A DNA stretch of 64,000 nucleotides, from assembly GCA_003417655.1 (NCBI GenBank), contig QVMW01000001.1:1-64000 (forward strand). The letters are read 5' to 3'. How positions within the stretch are numbered: position 1 is the stretch's first letter; each line of letters begins with the position of its first letter. This document shows positions 55,881-64,000 of the stretch, piece after piece. This DNA is from Rhodobacteraceae bacterium 63075 (lineage in GTDB: Bacteria; Pseudomonadota; Alphaproteobacteria; Rhodobacterales; Rhodobacteraceae). Made by a program: the position numbers and the translations under genes. The notes below the pieces were generated by a model, which was not told where the DNA came from, made no database searches, and saw only the letters and a program-made list of their open reading frames with translations.

Positions 55881-56843
55881 CTACCCGGCCTCTTTGCCGA
55901 CGGTTTCGGGCGCCAGCTCATAGTGCGCATTGCAGAACTGGCAATCCGCTGTCACGACGCCCTCGTCGGTCGTCATCTTCTCGATATCCTTCGACCCGTA
56001 GATCGAAAGGCTGTTGCGCACCTTGTCCTCAGAGCAGGTACACCCGAACATGACCTTGAGCGGCTCGTAGACCGCCGCATCTTCCTCGTGGAAAAGCCGC
56101 CAGATGAGGTCAGGGGGCGACACGAAGGGACCGATCAACTCCAGGTGCTCCACGGTTTCGAGCAGGATGTTGACCCGGGACCAATCTTCATCAGCACGCC
56201 GGGAATGCTCCCGTTGTTGTTTCTCCTCTGAGGGGTCGCCTCCGGCTTCCTTGAGAGACTTGGGCAAATGCTGGATCATCACCCCCGCCGCACGCCAACC
56301 AGTCTCACCGCCCGCCAGTTGGGTCTCGCCATGTTCCACCACCAGCTTGGTGGCTATCTGCTCGGATGCCGCAAAGTAGGCCTCGGCGGCCTCGGCGATC
56401 GAGCTACCCTCGAGAGCCGCCAGCGCTTTGTAAGGGGTGGCTCCCTTGCCCTGGTCGATGATCACGGCGAAATACCCCTTGCCGAGCTGCTCGAAGGGCG
56501 GCGCGTCCGTCAGGCGCTCTTCGTCAAAACTAGCATAAGCCCTGATCATCGCGCGCTGTTCGATATTTTCCGGCGCAATGAAATCCGTCGCGATCATGCG
56601 AACGGGGCCGTCCGTCTGCACTTGCAACGACAGCTTCCATTTCGGTTCGATCATGCTGCCCAGCAACGCGGTGACGATGACCATCTCGGATACGAGAGAT
56701 TCCACGCCGGCCGGATAATTGTGCTGCGAAAGGATATCGTTCACCGTCCTGTCGAGGCGGACAATGCGACCCCGGCAATCCGGCTTGCGAAGCTCGAAGG
56801 GAAGAACCTGTTCATCCCAGATGACGTTTTCAGAGTTTGCCAT
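55881..56843 (-). CDS. hslO: Redox-regulated chaperone Hsp33
   Basis: The 320-residue protein has the Hsp33 C-terminal zinc centre: GCTCSEDKV and DCQFCNAHYEL (C-x-C and C-x-x-C). The N-terminal VLPFELRKPDCRGRIVRLDRTVNDILSQHNYP is also typical. It is activated by oxidative unfolding and holds damaged proteins. First gene of the hslO-NUDIX-cca run. Confidence 0.94.
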   Translation of the reverse strand: MANSENVIWDEQVLPFELRKPDCRGRIVRLDRTVNDILSQHNYPAGVESLVSEMVIVTALLGSMIEPKWKLSLQVQTDGPVRMIATDFIAPENIEQRAMIRAYASFDEERLTDAPPFEQLGKGYFAVIIDQGKGATPYKALAALEGSSIAEAAEAYFAASEQIATKLVVEHGETQLAGGETGWRAAGVMIQHLPKSLKEAGGDPSEEKQQREHSRRADEDWSRVNILLETVEHLELIGPFVSPPDLIWRLFHEEDAAVYEPLKVMFGCTCSEDKVRNSLSIYGSKDIEKMTTDEGVVTADCQFCNAHYELAPETVGKEAG

Positions 56844-56919
56844 GCGTCCAACTCACCATTTGAATTGGCCTGCACGTAGTCTTCCCCGGCCTCGGGTGCA
56901 AGGCGACAAGCCTGCCCCA

Positions 56920-58236
56920 CTAGATTGCCTTAGGTCCATATTCCCACAAGATCGCCGAGACATCATCGGAAAAATCCCGCGTCCCGGCAAAACGATCCAG
57001 TGTAAAAACCAACCCGTCGAGAAAGGCGGCGCCCGACTTTTCCTTCCAGTCGCGCATGTATTCCACAAGGCGTTCATCCTCGAAGAGTTCGTCTTGTTCA
57101 TTCATGCATTCGGACACACCATCGGAGCAAATCAGCAGGCGATCACCCTCTTCCAGCCGCAGATCGAACTCTTCATACCGCGCATCGGGGACCAGTCCGA
57201 CGGGAAAGCCGCCCTCACCAATCGTTTCAATACGCCCGTCGGACCGCTGGACAACAGGATGCGGATGGCCTGCCTGAGCGGCCTTGATCTCTCCGGTGTT
57301 CAGATTTGCCACGGCATAGACAAGCGTAAGGTAATGTTCCGTGGTCATTTCCGTGAGGACAAGATTGTTCAGCCTTGCGATCACTTCGCCCGGCGGCAGG
57401 GCTTCATGGCCTTTCTTCTTGCTGTACTCGATTGCGATGTTCTGTTCCTTGGAAGCGGACGACATGTATCCAGCCAGTCGCGCCGTCATCAGCGCAGAGC
57501 TGATGCCATGCCCGGACACGTCAATGGCAAACAGGCCTGTTTCCTCCTCGTTGATCGAAAAGAACCCGACCAGATCACCGCCCACATGCCCGCTGGATTG
57601 CAGGATCAACGAGATTTGCGCTGGGCCGAAGTCACGGTGACGCTCACGCACCAGAGACTGCTGAAGCTGCTTCGCCTCGATCAGGTCGTTGTCGATTGAT
57701 TTGTAGAGAAGCTTGAGCTCGTCATGAGCCGCTTCGACCAGCTTGTTCTTTCGGGTCAGCTCGCGCTCCATCTCCAGAATGCGCTCCCCTGCCAACAACC
57801 TCGCCCGAAGCTCTGCGGAGCTTACAGGCTTGGTCAGGAAATCATCGGCACCGTTGTCGAGCCCCTGAACGATCTCGTCCTTTTCGCTCTTGGACGTCAG
57901 CAGTATGAAGTAACCGAACCTGTCATTGTCGAGTCGCTTGAATTCACGACAGAATTCTATGCCGTCCATCTCGGGCATCATCCAGTCACTGATGACGAGG
58001 TCAGGCGGCGTAGCCCGACAGAATTCGAGGGCTTCACGCCCAGACGAGACTTCCTCAACGCGATAGCCCCATTTTTGCAGGTTCTTGCGCAGAATCCGCC
58101 TTTGCAAGCGGCTGTCATCCACGACAAGCACAAGGCGGTCCGAGGCCTGCGCGATTTTTTCCTGTGTCGTCGATGTCTGCATCGTGTTGGCTCTGAAGGG
58201 TCTATCCATATTCGCATCAACATAGGTGCAGTCCAT
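56920..58236 (-). CDS. Receiver-SpoIIE phosphatase (RsbU-like)
   Basis: The 438-residue protein has a receiver domain (LVLVVDDSRLQRRIL, phospho-Asp84 in LVISDWMMPEMDG, LTKPVSS), a linker helix (LARERELTR-type 155-200) and a PP2C/SpoIIE phosphatase with GGDLVGFFSINEEETGLFAIDVSGHGISSALMTA and LLICSDGVSE. It should dephosphorylate a STAS antagonist such as the one at 24.9 kb when its receiver is phosphorylated. Start alternatives are at 58236, 58209 and 58182; none has a strong Shine-Dalgarno. It is divergent from the Hpt protein. Confidence 0.9.
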   Translation of the reverse strand: MDCTYVDANMDRPFRANTMQTSTTQEKIAQASDRLVLVVDDSRLQRRILRKNLQKWGYRVEEVSSGREALEFCRATPPDLVISDWMMPEMDGIEFCREFKRLDNDRFGYFILLTSKSEKDEIVQGLDNGADDFLTKPVSSAELRARLLAGERILEMERELTRKNKLVEAAHDELKLLYKSIDNDLIEAKQLQQSLVRERHRDFGPAQISLILQSSGHVGGDLVGFFSINEEETGLFAIDVSGHGISSALMTARLAGYMSSASKEQNIAIEYSKKKGHEALPPGEVIARLNNLVLTEMTTEHYLTLVYAVANLNTGEIKAAQAGHPHPVVQRSDGRIETIGEGGFPVGLVPDARYEEFDLRLEEGDRLLICSDGVSECMNEQDELFEDERLVEYMRDWKEKSGAAFLDGLVFTLDRFAGTRDFSDDVSAILWEYGPKAI

Positions 58237-58333
58237 TTCATCGTGATGAAGATTGCCCGGAGGATTTTAGGCGCTTTGGTTGCAGTTTCTTAACGTTTTA
58301 AGGGTACCTAGCTCCAAGGATGAGGAAATCGGC

Positions 58334-58651
58334 ATGATAGACTGGTCGAAAGCAAAGGAACTCTGCAACGAAGTCGGCGAAGAAGACTTCGGTGAGATTG
58401 TTGAGGTTTTCCTGGATGAAGTCGAAGAAGAGCTTGCGTCGCTTGACGGTAGAGATGCGGAGTGCCTGGGAAAAAGCATGCATTTCCTGAAGGGTAGTGC
58501 CCTGAATCTCGGCTTCACGAGCCTCGCCGAAATATGCGTCGAGGGCGAAGCCCTTGCACAGACCGGCCATAGCGAGAAGATCGACACCGCGAGAATCAAA
58601 TCCGTCTATGCTGATTCAAAGCGAATATTCCTCGGGGAATATGGTGGCTGA
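58334..58651 (+). CDS. Hpt-domain histidine phosphotransfer protein
   Basis: The 105-residue protein has HFLKGSALNLGFTSLAEI with the phosphorylatable His50, and acidic N-terminal helices (GEEDFGEIVEVFLDEVEEEL). It should pass phosphate between a hybrid kinase and a receiver; the divergent RsbU-like receiver protein is the obvious partner. Upstream, TTAACGTTTTAA (58290-58301) could hold CtrA-type half-sites, but the spacing is not canonical. Confidence 0.9.
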   Translation: MIDWSKAKELCNEVGEEDFGEIVEVFLDEVEEELASLDGRDAECLGKSMHFLKGSALNLGFTSLAEICVEGEALAQTGHSEKIDTARIKSVYADSKRIFLGEYGG

Positions 58652-58721
58652 GATTCTTTTCTTAACGGATTTATCTAAAATCGCTATATCATCGCAAACA
58701 AAACGATGAGCGGACAAGTCG

Positions 58722-59216
58722 ATGCAGGTTTTCAGGATTCTGGCCGTGTTGCTGGCGTTATCGCTGGTGGCCGGGTGTTCAAGCAAGTTTCGGAGCTACA
58801 ATGGCCCACCTGTCACGCAGGTGATCGTCGAAAAGGATGCGCGCAAAATGTACCTGCTGAACGGGACGCAGGTTCTGAAGGCCTACGACGTCGGCCTCGG
58901 TTTCGCTCCTATCGGCCACAAGGCGTTCGAAGGAGACGGCCGCACGCCCGAGGGCAATTACATCATTGATCGCCGTAATCCTGATAGCGAGTTCCACTTG
59001 TCGATCGGGATTGACTATCCGAATGAGGAAGACATCAAGCGCGCCAAGGCTTTGGGGAAAGACCCCGGCGGTGATATCTTCATCCATGGACAGCCAAATG
59101 CCTTTCGCAGCGGCGGCGGCGATTGGACAGCAGGATGTATCTCTGTCACCAACCGTGAAATGGAAGACATCTATGCCATGGTGAAAAACGGAACACCGAT
59201 AAGCATCATGAAATGA
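58722..59216 (+). CDS. L,D-transpeptidase lipoprotein
   Basis: The 164-residue product has a lipoprotein signal (LLALSLVAGCSS, Cys19), a YkuD domain with VIVEKDARKMYLLNG, EGNYIIDRRNPDS, the FIHGQPNAF histidine motif and catalytic Cys in WTAGCISVTNREM. It should form or trim peptidoglycan cross-links, or tether proteins, from the outer membrane. The gene is monocistronic. Confidence 0.9.
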   Translation: MQVFRILAVLLALSLVAGCSSKFRSYNGPPVTQVIVEKDARKMYLLNGTQVLKAYDVGLGFAPIGHKAFEGDGRTPEGNYIIDRRNPDSEFHLSIGIDYPNEEDIKRAKALGKDPGGDIFIHGQPNAFRSGGGDWTAGCISVTNREMEDIYAMVKNGTPISIMK

Positions 59217-59235
59217 GGCTCAGCCGAAATCCTCA

Positions 59236-59748
59236 TCATGATCCGAGCACAAGGGTCCACCAGATCTTGCCATTGGATTCCTGATACCACGCAAAGCCCA
59301 TGTTGACTGCGCGCTGGTCGAGCAGGATGGCACGGGTATCAGGCTGCTCCATCCACGCCCCGAGTGTTTCCAACTCGGTTTCGTATGTCTCCGAGATCAG
59401 CTCGCCAAGCATGACACCGGAATACCCGGCCCTTCGAACGCGATCTATCGGGGAAGACCCGTCAGACCCAAAATGCCAGGGACGGTTCTGAGCAGACATG
59501 TCGCGGGCGTGTGTTGCCGCTGCCGCGTTGAGCTGTGCGTTGAGCTCCACGGACGCCACGCCCGAGGCCTGGCGGAGGCTGTTGACCGAATCGAGCATCC
59601 TGAACTGGATCTTGCTCGTCGCTGTCGACGAGATGCGATAAAGCTTCGGCAATGGCTTACCATCTGCGCCAAGCTGCGGCGTGGTCGTGGTCGTGGCGCA
59701 TCCAGAAAGCAGCATCACTGCCACAAAAATAGTACCGATAAAGCGCAT
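59236..59748 (-). CDS. CAP/SCP-domain lipoprotein
   Basis: The 170-residue product has a lipoprotein signal (FIGTIFVAVMLLSGCATT), a Thr-rich linker and a CAP domain with LNSLRQASGV-like LDSVNSLRQASGVASVELNAQLNAAAATHARDM and HFGSDGSSPIDRVRRAGYSG. Bacterial CAP proteins have cell-surface roles that are not defined. ATG 59748 follows a GGGGG tract; an in-frame ATG at 59775 is less likely. It is convergent with the L,D-transpeptidase gene. Confidence 0.85.
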   Translation of the reverse strand: MRFIGTIFVAVMLLSGCATTTTTPQLGADGKPLPKLYRISSTATSKIQFRMLDSVNSLRQASGVASVELNAQLNAAAATHARDMSAQNRPWHFGSDGSSPIDRVRRAGYSGVMLGELISETYETELETLGAWMEQPDTRAILLDQRAVNMGFAWYQESNGKIWWTLVLGS

Positions 59749-59907
59749 GACGCCCCCTGATCTAATAAGATTCACCCTGCTTTAGCGATCCGATCCAGAT
59801 CAATCAAATGCAGCTTGGCATAATTCGGCTTAATGACGATTGTTTGAATTGCGAGTGCGGCTTAACCGCAATATATCGGCACGCGTGGTAGAAACCGGAG
59901 TTGTCCG

Positions 59908-60510
59908 TTGTCAAAATTCAGCATTTCTTTAACCCGGCGGAGTTTCTTGGCCGGAAGTTCATCTCTGATCGCAGCACCCGCCCTGGCGCAGAGTGCGTTC
60001 GACAGTAGCGAGACTGTTGAGGTCGAGCGCGATCTGAGCGAAGTCGTTCGCCGCAATATCTCGAGCTTCAGATCGCTTGATTGGCAACCCTACTTCGACA
60101 ACCTCAAGAACGGCGCATGCCTTGTCGATACAACATCGCGCGCGCTGCATTACTGGTCAGAGGACGAAACTGTCTACAAGCTGTATCCGACAAGTGTGCC
60201 ATTGACCGAAGAGCTGACCCGGCGGGGGCGCACAAGGGTTGTTCGCAAGGTCGAGGGGCCGAGCTGGCGCCCGACACCTTCGATGAAGAAACGCAACCCG
60301 GAATGGCCCGACTTTGTCGGCCCGGGACCAGACAACCCCCTGGGAACCCACGCGCTCTACCTGTCATGGACATACTACCGCATCCACGGCACCCACGACA
60401 CCCGCAAGATCGGCCGTCGGTCGTCGAACGGCTGCATTGGGCTTTACAACGAGCATATCCAGGAGCTGTTCAAGCTGACAAAAGTTGGCACACAAGTGTT
60501 GCTAATTTGA
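59908..60510 (+). CDS. L,D-transpeptidase with twin-arginine-type signal, TTG start
   Basis: The 200-residue protein begins at TTG 59908 with GGAG seven bases upstream; no ATG in frame fits. Its N-terminus SLTRRSFLAGSSSLIAAPALA is a Tat-type signal. The YkuD domain spans the rest, with YYRIHGTHDTRKIGRRSSNGCIGLYN carrying the catalytic His and Cys. A cofactor-free enzyme with a Tat signal suggests export in folded form. Confidence 0.87.
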   Translation: MSKFSISLTRRSFLAGSSSLIAAPALAQSAFDSSETVEVERDLSEVVRRNISSFRSLDWQPYFDNLKNGACLVDTTSRALHYWSEDETVYKLYPTSVPLTEELTRRGRTRVVRKVEGPSWRPTPSMKKRNPEWPDFVGPGPDNPLGTHALYLSWTYYRIHGTHDTRKIGRRSSNGCIGLYNEHIQELFKLTKVGTQVLLI

Positions 60511-60639
60511 CGATTTTTGTACCAACTTGCGCCAAACGAGCCGCGAAGCAATTGCAAAGTCTGTTGCACAGAGCTTAACACCCTTTCACATCAAAGTTTA
60601 TGGCGCGGGTTCCCCGCGTTCAAGTTCTGGAGAAAGACC

Positions 60640-60846
60640 ATGAAAAAACTCGTAATCGCATCCGCATTCGTTGCTGCCGCTTCGACAGCCTCGGCCGGCT
60701 CGATGGCCGACCCCGTGATCGAAGCCCCCGTCATCGTCGAAGAAACAGCCGGCTCCTCGGGCGGCATGATCATCCCGCTGATCCTGTTCGTGGCGCTGGC
60801 CATCGCAGTGGGTAGCAGCAGCAATGGCGGCAACCTCAATCTCTAA
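60640..60846 (+). CDS. Small secreted/membrane peptide, tandem paralog 1
   Basis: The 68-residue product has a signal peptide (KKLVIASAFVAAASTASAG), a short acidic segment (SMADPVIEAPVIVEETAG) and one hydrophobic helix (GGMIIPLILFVALAIAVGSS) before a polar tail. It is almost identical to the next two. I do not recognise a family. Each Thr codon is ACA, as in the porin. It is followed by its own terminator at 60870-60898. Confidence 0.85.
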   Translation: MKKLVIASAFVAAASTASAGSMADPVIEAPVIVEETAGSSGGMIIPLILFVALAIAVGSSSNGGNLNL

Positions 60847-60869
60847 GCTCGACCTCGGGTGAAGACGGA

Positions 60870-60898
60870 AGCGGCAGCCTTCGGGCTGCCGTTTTTCG
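60870..60898 (+). terminator. Terminator after peptide gene 1
   Basis: CGGCAGCC, a TTCG tetraloop, GGCTGCCG and TTTT. The same sequence recurs after peptide 3. Confidence 0.85.
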
Positions 60899-61034
60899 TT
60901 AAAGCTCGCATTGGCCTGAAATCCGCGAGATCGGTTTGTCTGTTCGAACCCCTTGCGTAAAAGCATCACACCTGCTCAGATGCCGCATGCTCGGAGCAAG
61001 CATGCTTATTTGCTCAAGACTTGGAGGAAAACTC

Positions 61035-61235
61035 ATGAAGAAACTCGTAATCGCATCCGCATTCGTCGCGGCCGCCTCGACAGCCTCAGCCGGCTCGATG
61101 GCCGACCCCGTGATCGAAGAGCCTGTCATTGTCGAGAAGACAGCAGGCTCCTCAGGCGGCATGATCATCCCGCTGATGCTCTTCGTTGCGCTCGCAATCG
61201 CAGTTGGCAGCAGCAGCTCAGGTATTAGACGCTGA
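61035..61235 (+). CDS. Small secreted/membrane peptide, tandem paralog 2
   Basis: This 66-residue copy has the same signal peptide and core as paralog 1, with EEPVIVEKT instead of EAPVIVEET and a Met for an Ile in the hydrophobic segment; its tail is SSGIRR. A strong GGAGG precedes the ATG. Its hairpin at 61261-61280 has lost the T-run. Confidence 0.82.
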   Translation: MKKLVIASAFVAAASTASAGSMADPVIEEPVIVEKTAGSSGGMIIPLMLFVALAIAVGSSSSGIRR

Positions 61236-61260
61236 GCTCATCTCGGGGCTCGGGTTGAAG

Positions 61261-61280
61261 CGGTAGTCTTCGGGCTACCG
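61261..61280 (+). terminator. Degenerate terminator after peptide gene 2
   Basis: CGGTAGTC, TTCG, GGCTACCG: compensatory changes keep the stem of the neighbouring copies, but no T-run follows. Read-through into paralog 3 is possible. Confidence 0.6.
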
Positions 61281-61433
61281 ATGGGTCATCCTGACTTCAA
61301 GGCTTACGCGATTACAGGTTTTGAGAATGGCCTGTCGGTGTTTTGCAGGCCCCTTGCCACAACGCATCACACGTGTTCAGATGCAGAGTGTGACTAATGA
61401 ACCTTAATGCGCCGAAATCCTGGAGGAATACCC

Positions 61434-61640
61434 ATGAAAAAACTCGTAATCGCATCCGCATTCGTCGCAGCTGCCTCGACAGCCTCGGCCGGCTCCATGG
61501 CCGATCCCGTAATCGAAGCGCCTGTCATCGTTGAAGAAACAGCCGGCTCCTCGGGCGGCATGATCATCCCGCTGATCCTGTTCGTGGCGCTGGCCATCGC
61601 AGTGGGCAGCAGCAGCTCGGGTTCACCCACACCCAGTTAA
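61434..61640 (+). CDS. Small secreted/membrane peptide, tandem paralog 3
   Basis: This 68-residue copy is identical to paralog 1 up to the hydrophobic helix and differs in the tail (SSSGSPTPS instead of SSNGGNLNL). GGAGG precedes the ATG. A terminator follows at 61662-61696, overlapping the end of hemH on the opposite strand. Confidence 0.83.
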   Translation: MKKLVIASAFVAAASTASAGSMADPVIEAPVIVEETAGSSGGMIIPLILFVALAIAVGSSSSGSPTPS

Positions 61641-61661
61641 GCGCAAATCCGATCTTAGGCT

Positions 61662-61696
61662 AAAGCGGCAGCCTTCGGGCTGCCGTTTTTCTTTTT
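61662..61696 (+). terminator. Terminator after peptide gene 3, facing hemH
   Basis: CGGCAGCC (61666-61673), TTCG, GGCTGCCG (61678-61685), then TTTTTCTTTTT. It is a near copy of the one at 60870 and lies at the hemH stop. Confidence 0.85.
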
Positions 61697-62748
61697 CACC
61701 ACCCTGTGAGGTTTTCCTTGATCAGATCGGTGAGGAAGCCGATGTGTTTTTCACCGGCGTTCAGGCAGGGAATATACGTGAACACCTCGCCACCCGCTTC
61801 CTCGAAGGATTCCTTGATCTCCTCATTGATCTCTTCGAGCGTTTCGATGCAATCAGCTGCGAAGGCCGGAGCAACAACGGCGATCCGGCGTTTGCCGTCT
61901 TCCTTTGCCAGACGCGCGACCTCGTCGACGGTATAGGGTTTGAGCCACTCCTCACGCCCAAAGACTGACTGGAAAGTCGTGACGATCTCGATATCGTCCC
62001 AGCCGAGCCGCTCGCGGACAAGGCGCGTCGTCTTCTGGCACTGGCAGTGATAGGGATCCCCCTGCATGAGATAGCGCTTCGGCATTCCGTGATAGGAGAC
62101 AACGAGTGTTTCAGGTCGGGATTCCATCTGATCGACGGAATTCTCGATCGAGTTTGCCAAGGCCTCGATATACCGCGGATCGTCGAAATAGCGCGCCACC
62201 GTGCGCGCAGCAGGCTGCCAGGTTTCCTTCATGAGCGCTCGGAAGAACTGGTCATTGGCCGTCGCCATGGTCGCTCCTGCATATTGCGGATAGAGCGACA
62301 GAAAGAGGATTCGGTCACATCCCTTGGCAACGAGCTCGGCAACCCTGCTTTCCGTAGACGGGTTTCCATAGCGCATGCAGAAATCCACGATCACGTCATC
62401 TCCGAACTCCGCGGTGATATGCTCGCGAACAGCTTCGGTCTGCTCCTTGGTTATGGTCATGAGCGGGCTCTCACCCTTGTCTTCATTCCAGATCGATTTG
62501 TAGGCCTCACCACTGGAAAACGGCCTCTTCGACAGAATGATCAACTGCAACAACGGCTGCCACTTCCACGAGGGGATATCGATCACGCGCTTATCCGAGA
62601 GAAACTCGTTGAGATAGCGACGCATGGACCAATAGTCGTAATTGTCCGGTGTCCCGAGGTTGGCGAGCAAGACGCCGATCTTCGGTTTCTTAACTTCGGG
62701 ATGGCCTTGAGGCAGCGGCCCGACCGATTTTGTTTCGATATCTTTCAT
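61696..62748 (-). CDS. hemH: Ferrochelatase
   Basis: The 350-residue protein begins KPKIGVLLANLGTPDNYDYWSMRRYLNEFLSDKRV and has ILFLSLYPQYAGAT, VVSYHGMPKRYLMQGDPYHCQCQKT with the catalytic His, and VVAPAFAADCIETLEEINEE. It inserts iron into protoporphyrin in the last step of haem synthesis, at the membrane. Its ATG overlaps the stop of the methyltransferase gene by 4 bp. Confidence 0.96.
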   Translation of the reverse strand: MKDIETKSVGPLPQGHPEVKKPKIGVLLANLGTPDNYDYWSMRRYLNEFLSDKRVIDIPSWKWQPLLQLIILSKRPFSSGEAYKSIWNEDKGESPLMTITKEQTEAVREHITAEFGDDVIVDFCMRYGNPSTESRVAELVAKGCDRILFLSLYPQYAGATMATANDQFFRALMKETWQPAARTVARYFDDPRYIEALANSIENSVDQMESRPETLVVSYHGMPKRYLMQGDPYHCQCQKTTRLVRERLGWDDIEIVTTFQSVFGREEWLKPYTVDEVARLAKEDGKRRIAVVAPAFAADCIETLEEINEEIKESFEEAGGEVFTYIPCLNAGEKHIGFLTDLIKENLTGW

Positions 62749-63605
62749 TCCGTGTCCTCTTTGCCTTGCACCACGCCCGGGCGATCCTTCAGGTTTATTT
62801 CATCGGTCTGCAATGCGTCAGCGAGACGCGTCTTTGCCGAGCCGGGCCTCAGCGGCTTTTGCTGGCTCTCGTGCGGTGACCACCCCGTCAGGAATAGCAC
62901 CTCGAAAGTCGCGGTTATACGTCCCTCCGTGTCCGGAAAGTGCGCCCTGTAAATCTCATCTGCCAATGTGAAGAGCTCTTTTCTGTCAAAAACCTTCTTT
63001 CTCATCGCGAGCGCATTCGTCTCTCCCATACGCCGCAGATCCGCGATCAGATGGAAGATTGTCTCGTAGCTCGCCTTCAGCTCGATCTTGTCAACAACAG
63101 GAAGCGCGAAGCCTGCACGCTGCATGAGGCTGCCCAGATCCCGGATTTCCGCCATCATCGCCACTCGCGGAGAAAGCCCGCCGTAAAGCGCGATCTCGGC
63201 CTCGGACAGGGCGCTGCGCAATTCGTGAAGCGTCTCGCCGCCGAACATCGCACCGATAAACAGACCATCGGGCTGCAAGGCCTTTCGGGACTGGATGAGC
63301 TGTCCCACGATATCGTTGGACCAATGCAATGACATTGCATGCACAACGAGGTCATGCTGCCCCGGCTCAACCGCCAGCGTCTCGGTATCGTCAATGTGCT
63401 TCGGATCTGCCGGAAGCGCCTCTCGCCATCCGCTCATGGCAGCCCCGATTAAAAGCGGTGCGTTAAACGTTCTGTTAACCATGCCGAGACGAAACTGAAG
63501 CTCGTCAATCGCCGCGTCATGGGCAAAATCGGCTTGCTGTACATGCGCGCGCAAGCGGTGCCGTTCAAGCGCCTGTCGATCGGTGTGTTTTTGGCGGTCA
63601 TTCAT
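62745..63605 (-). CDS. SAM-dependent methyltransferase-like protein (BioC/NDUFAF5-like)
   Basis: The 286-residue protein has a class I methyltransferase layout: HDLVVHAMSLHWSNDIVGQLIQSRKALQPDG, with HWSND near the usual post-motif II position, and GLFIGAMFGGETLHELRSALSEAE. The N-terminal region lacks a clear GxGxG glycine loop, so SAM binding is uncertain. It resembles NDUFAF5/BioC-type assembly factors. It is upstream of hemH and divergent from comF. Confidence 0.8.
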   Translation of the reverse strand: MNDRQKHTDRQALERHRLRAHVQQADFAHDAAIDELQFRLGMVNRTFNAPLLIGAAMSGWREALPADPKHIDDTETLAVEPGQHDLVVHAMSLHWSNDIVGQLIQSRKALQPDGLFIGAMFGGETLHELRSALSEAEIALYGGLSPRVAMMAEIRDLGSLMQRAGFALPVVDKIELKASYETIFHLIADLRRMGETNALAMRKKVFDRKELFTLADEIYRAHFPDTEGRITATFEVLFLTGWSPHESQQKPLRPGSAKTRLADALQTDEINLKDRPGVVQGKEDTE

Positions 63606-63610
63606 GGGAA

Positions 63611-64000
63611 ATGAATATGGTCTGGCGCAGAGGGATTCAAACAGTTGTTGAGGCGCTATATCCGTCCGCCTGCCTCAGCTGCGGCCTGCCTGTTGATGGG
63701 CAGACAGGCCTGTGCGCCAAGTGCTGGCTGTCATCGCACTTCATCGCAGGGCTGGTCTGCAACAGCTGCGGAAAGCCCTTGATCGGTCGGTCTCAGGAAG
63801 CCGAAACCTGCGACGATTGTCTCGATAATCCACGTCCCTGGTCAGCTGCGCGTGGCGTGTTCCTTTATGAGGAGCGGGCAAGAAACCTTGTATGGAGCCT
63901 CAAATATTCCGACAGATCCGAAATCGCGAGCGCGGCAGGTCCATGGCTTTTACGTGCAATCTCTCCCGTTTTGCCGGAGAACCCATTGGTTGTCGCCGTG
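63611..64000 (+). CDS. ComF-family protein (truncated by window end)
   Basis: The first 130 residues are visible. CxxC pairs (CLSCGLPVDG, CAKCWL, CNSCGKPL, CDDCLDNPRPW) form a zinc ribbon, and RGVFLYEERARNLVWSLKYSDR begins the linker to the phosphoribosyltransferase-like domain, which lies outside the window. ComF helps DNA uptake or recombination. Met at 63617 is an alternative start. Confidence 0.9.
   Translation, partial: MNMVWRRGIQTVVEALYPSACLSCGLPVDGQTGLCAKCWLSSHFIAGLVCNSCGKPLIGRSQEAETCDDCLDNPRPWSAARGVFLYEERARNLVWSLKYSDRSEIASAAGPWLLRAISPVLPENPLVVAV

Noticed and set aside
58290..58301. CtrA binding site TTAACGTTTTAA upstream of the Hpt gene
   Set aside because: The two TTAA halves are 4 bp apart instead of 7, so it was not listed as a site; mentioned only as a possibility.

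Overview
The window is chromosomal DNA of an alphaproteobacterium, almost certainly a Rhodobacteraceae member of the Roseobacter type. The evidence is the GC-rich coding sequence, a Rhodobacter-type porin, GcvT-fused FAD dehydrogenases, a BacNaV-type sodium channel, an apparent FNR/FnrL box, a small RNA with twin CCTCCTCCC loops, and dense housekeeping genes with ATGA-type overlaps. Species cannot be named from this sequence. No prophage, insertion sequence or CRISPR array is visible.

Layout. 0-9.5 kb: tRNA-Thr(CGU); a candidate anti-Shine-Dalgarno sRNA; glycosyltransferase; DUF3576 lipoprotein; porin; YggS; an L,D-transpeptidase/ribA pair; an OmpR-type response regulator followed by a candidate oxygen-controlled sRNA; a VIT transporter; exonuclease III. 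9.8-17.3 kb: a MarR/nitroreductase pair under a dyad operator, a thioredoxin-TPR/Lon-SB/Trm112 operon, a UbiH-type hydroxylase, an amidase and an aminotransferase. 17.3-27 kb: ftsK, lolA, lytic transglycosylase, hspQ, rhodanese, gamma-glutamyltransferase, an RsbW/STAS pair, thiolase and free-methionine-sulfoxide reductase. 27.2-33.9 kb: an accessory catabolic cluster (HTH-cupin regulator, two 815-residue FAD/GcvT dehydrogenases, a medium-chain reductase). 34-44.8 kb: RarD, an SDR, a sodium channel, the xseB-ispA-dxs operon, a phosphotransferase and the mutS-deacetylase-DUF2267 operon. 45-55 kb: an orphan AAA+ ATPase, maeB, ribokinase, msrA, sulfotransferase, argG, ilvA and CCA-adding enzyme. 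55-64 kb: NUDIX, Hsp33, an RsbU-like phosphatase divergent from an Hpt protein, two more L,D-transpeptidases, a CAP lipoprotein, a tandem triplet of near-identical small secreted/membrane peptides, hemH, a methyltransferase and the start of comF.

Cooperating sets: the RsbW-like kinase and STAS protein (24.4-25.3 kb) with the SpoIIE-type phosphatase and Hpt protein (56.9-58.7 kb) make a plausible partner-switching pathway split over two loci. MsrA and the GAF-type reductase repair methionine sulfoxide. LolA, SLT, three L,D-transpeptidases and the lipoproteins serve the envelope.

The most interesting unexplained material is non-coding: two candidate sRNAs (about 640-782 and 7763-7841), hairpins carrying G-quadruplex motifs in their loops (33949-34003, 50952-51002), a 120-bp intergenic repeat present in inverted orientation at 22.1 and 27.0 kb with a diverged relative at 49.3 kb, and a 13-bp-period repeat running into a terminator at 51.4 kb. 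Among proteins, the three tandem peptides and the orphan ATPase are the least understood.
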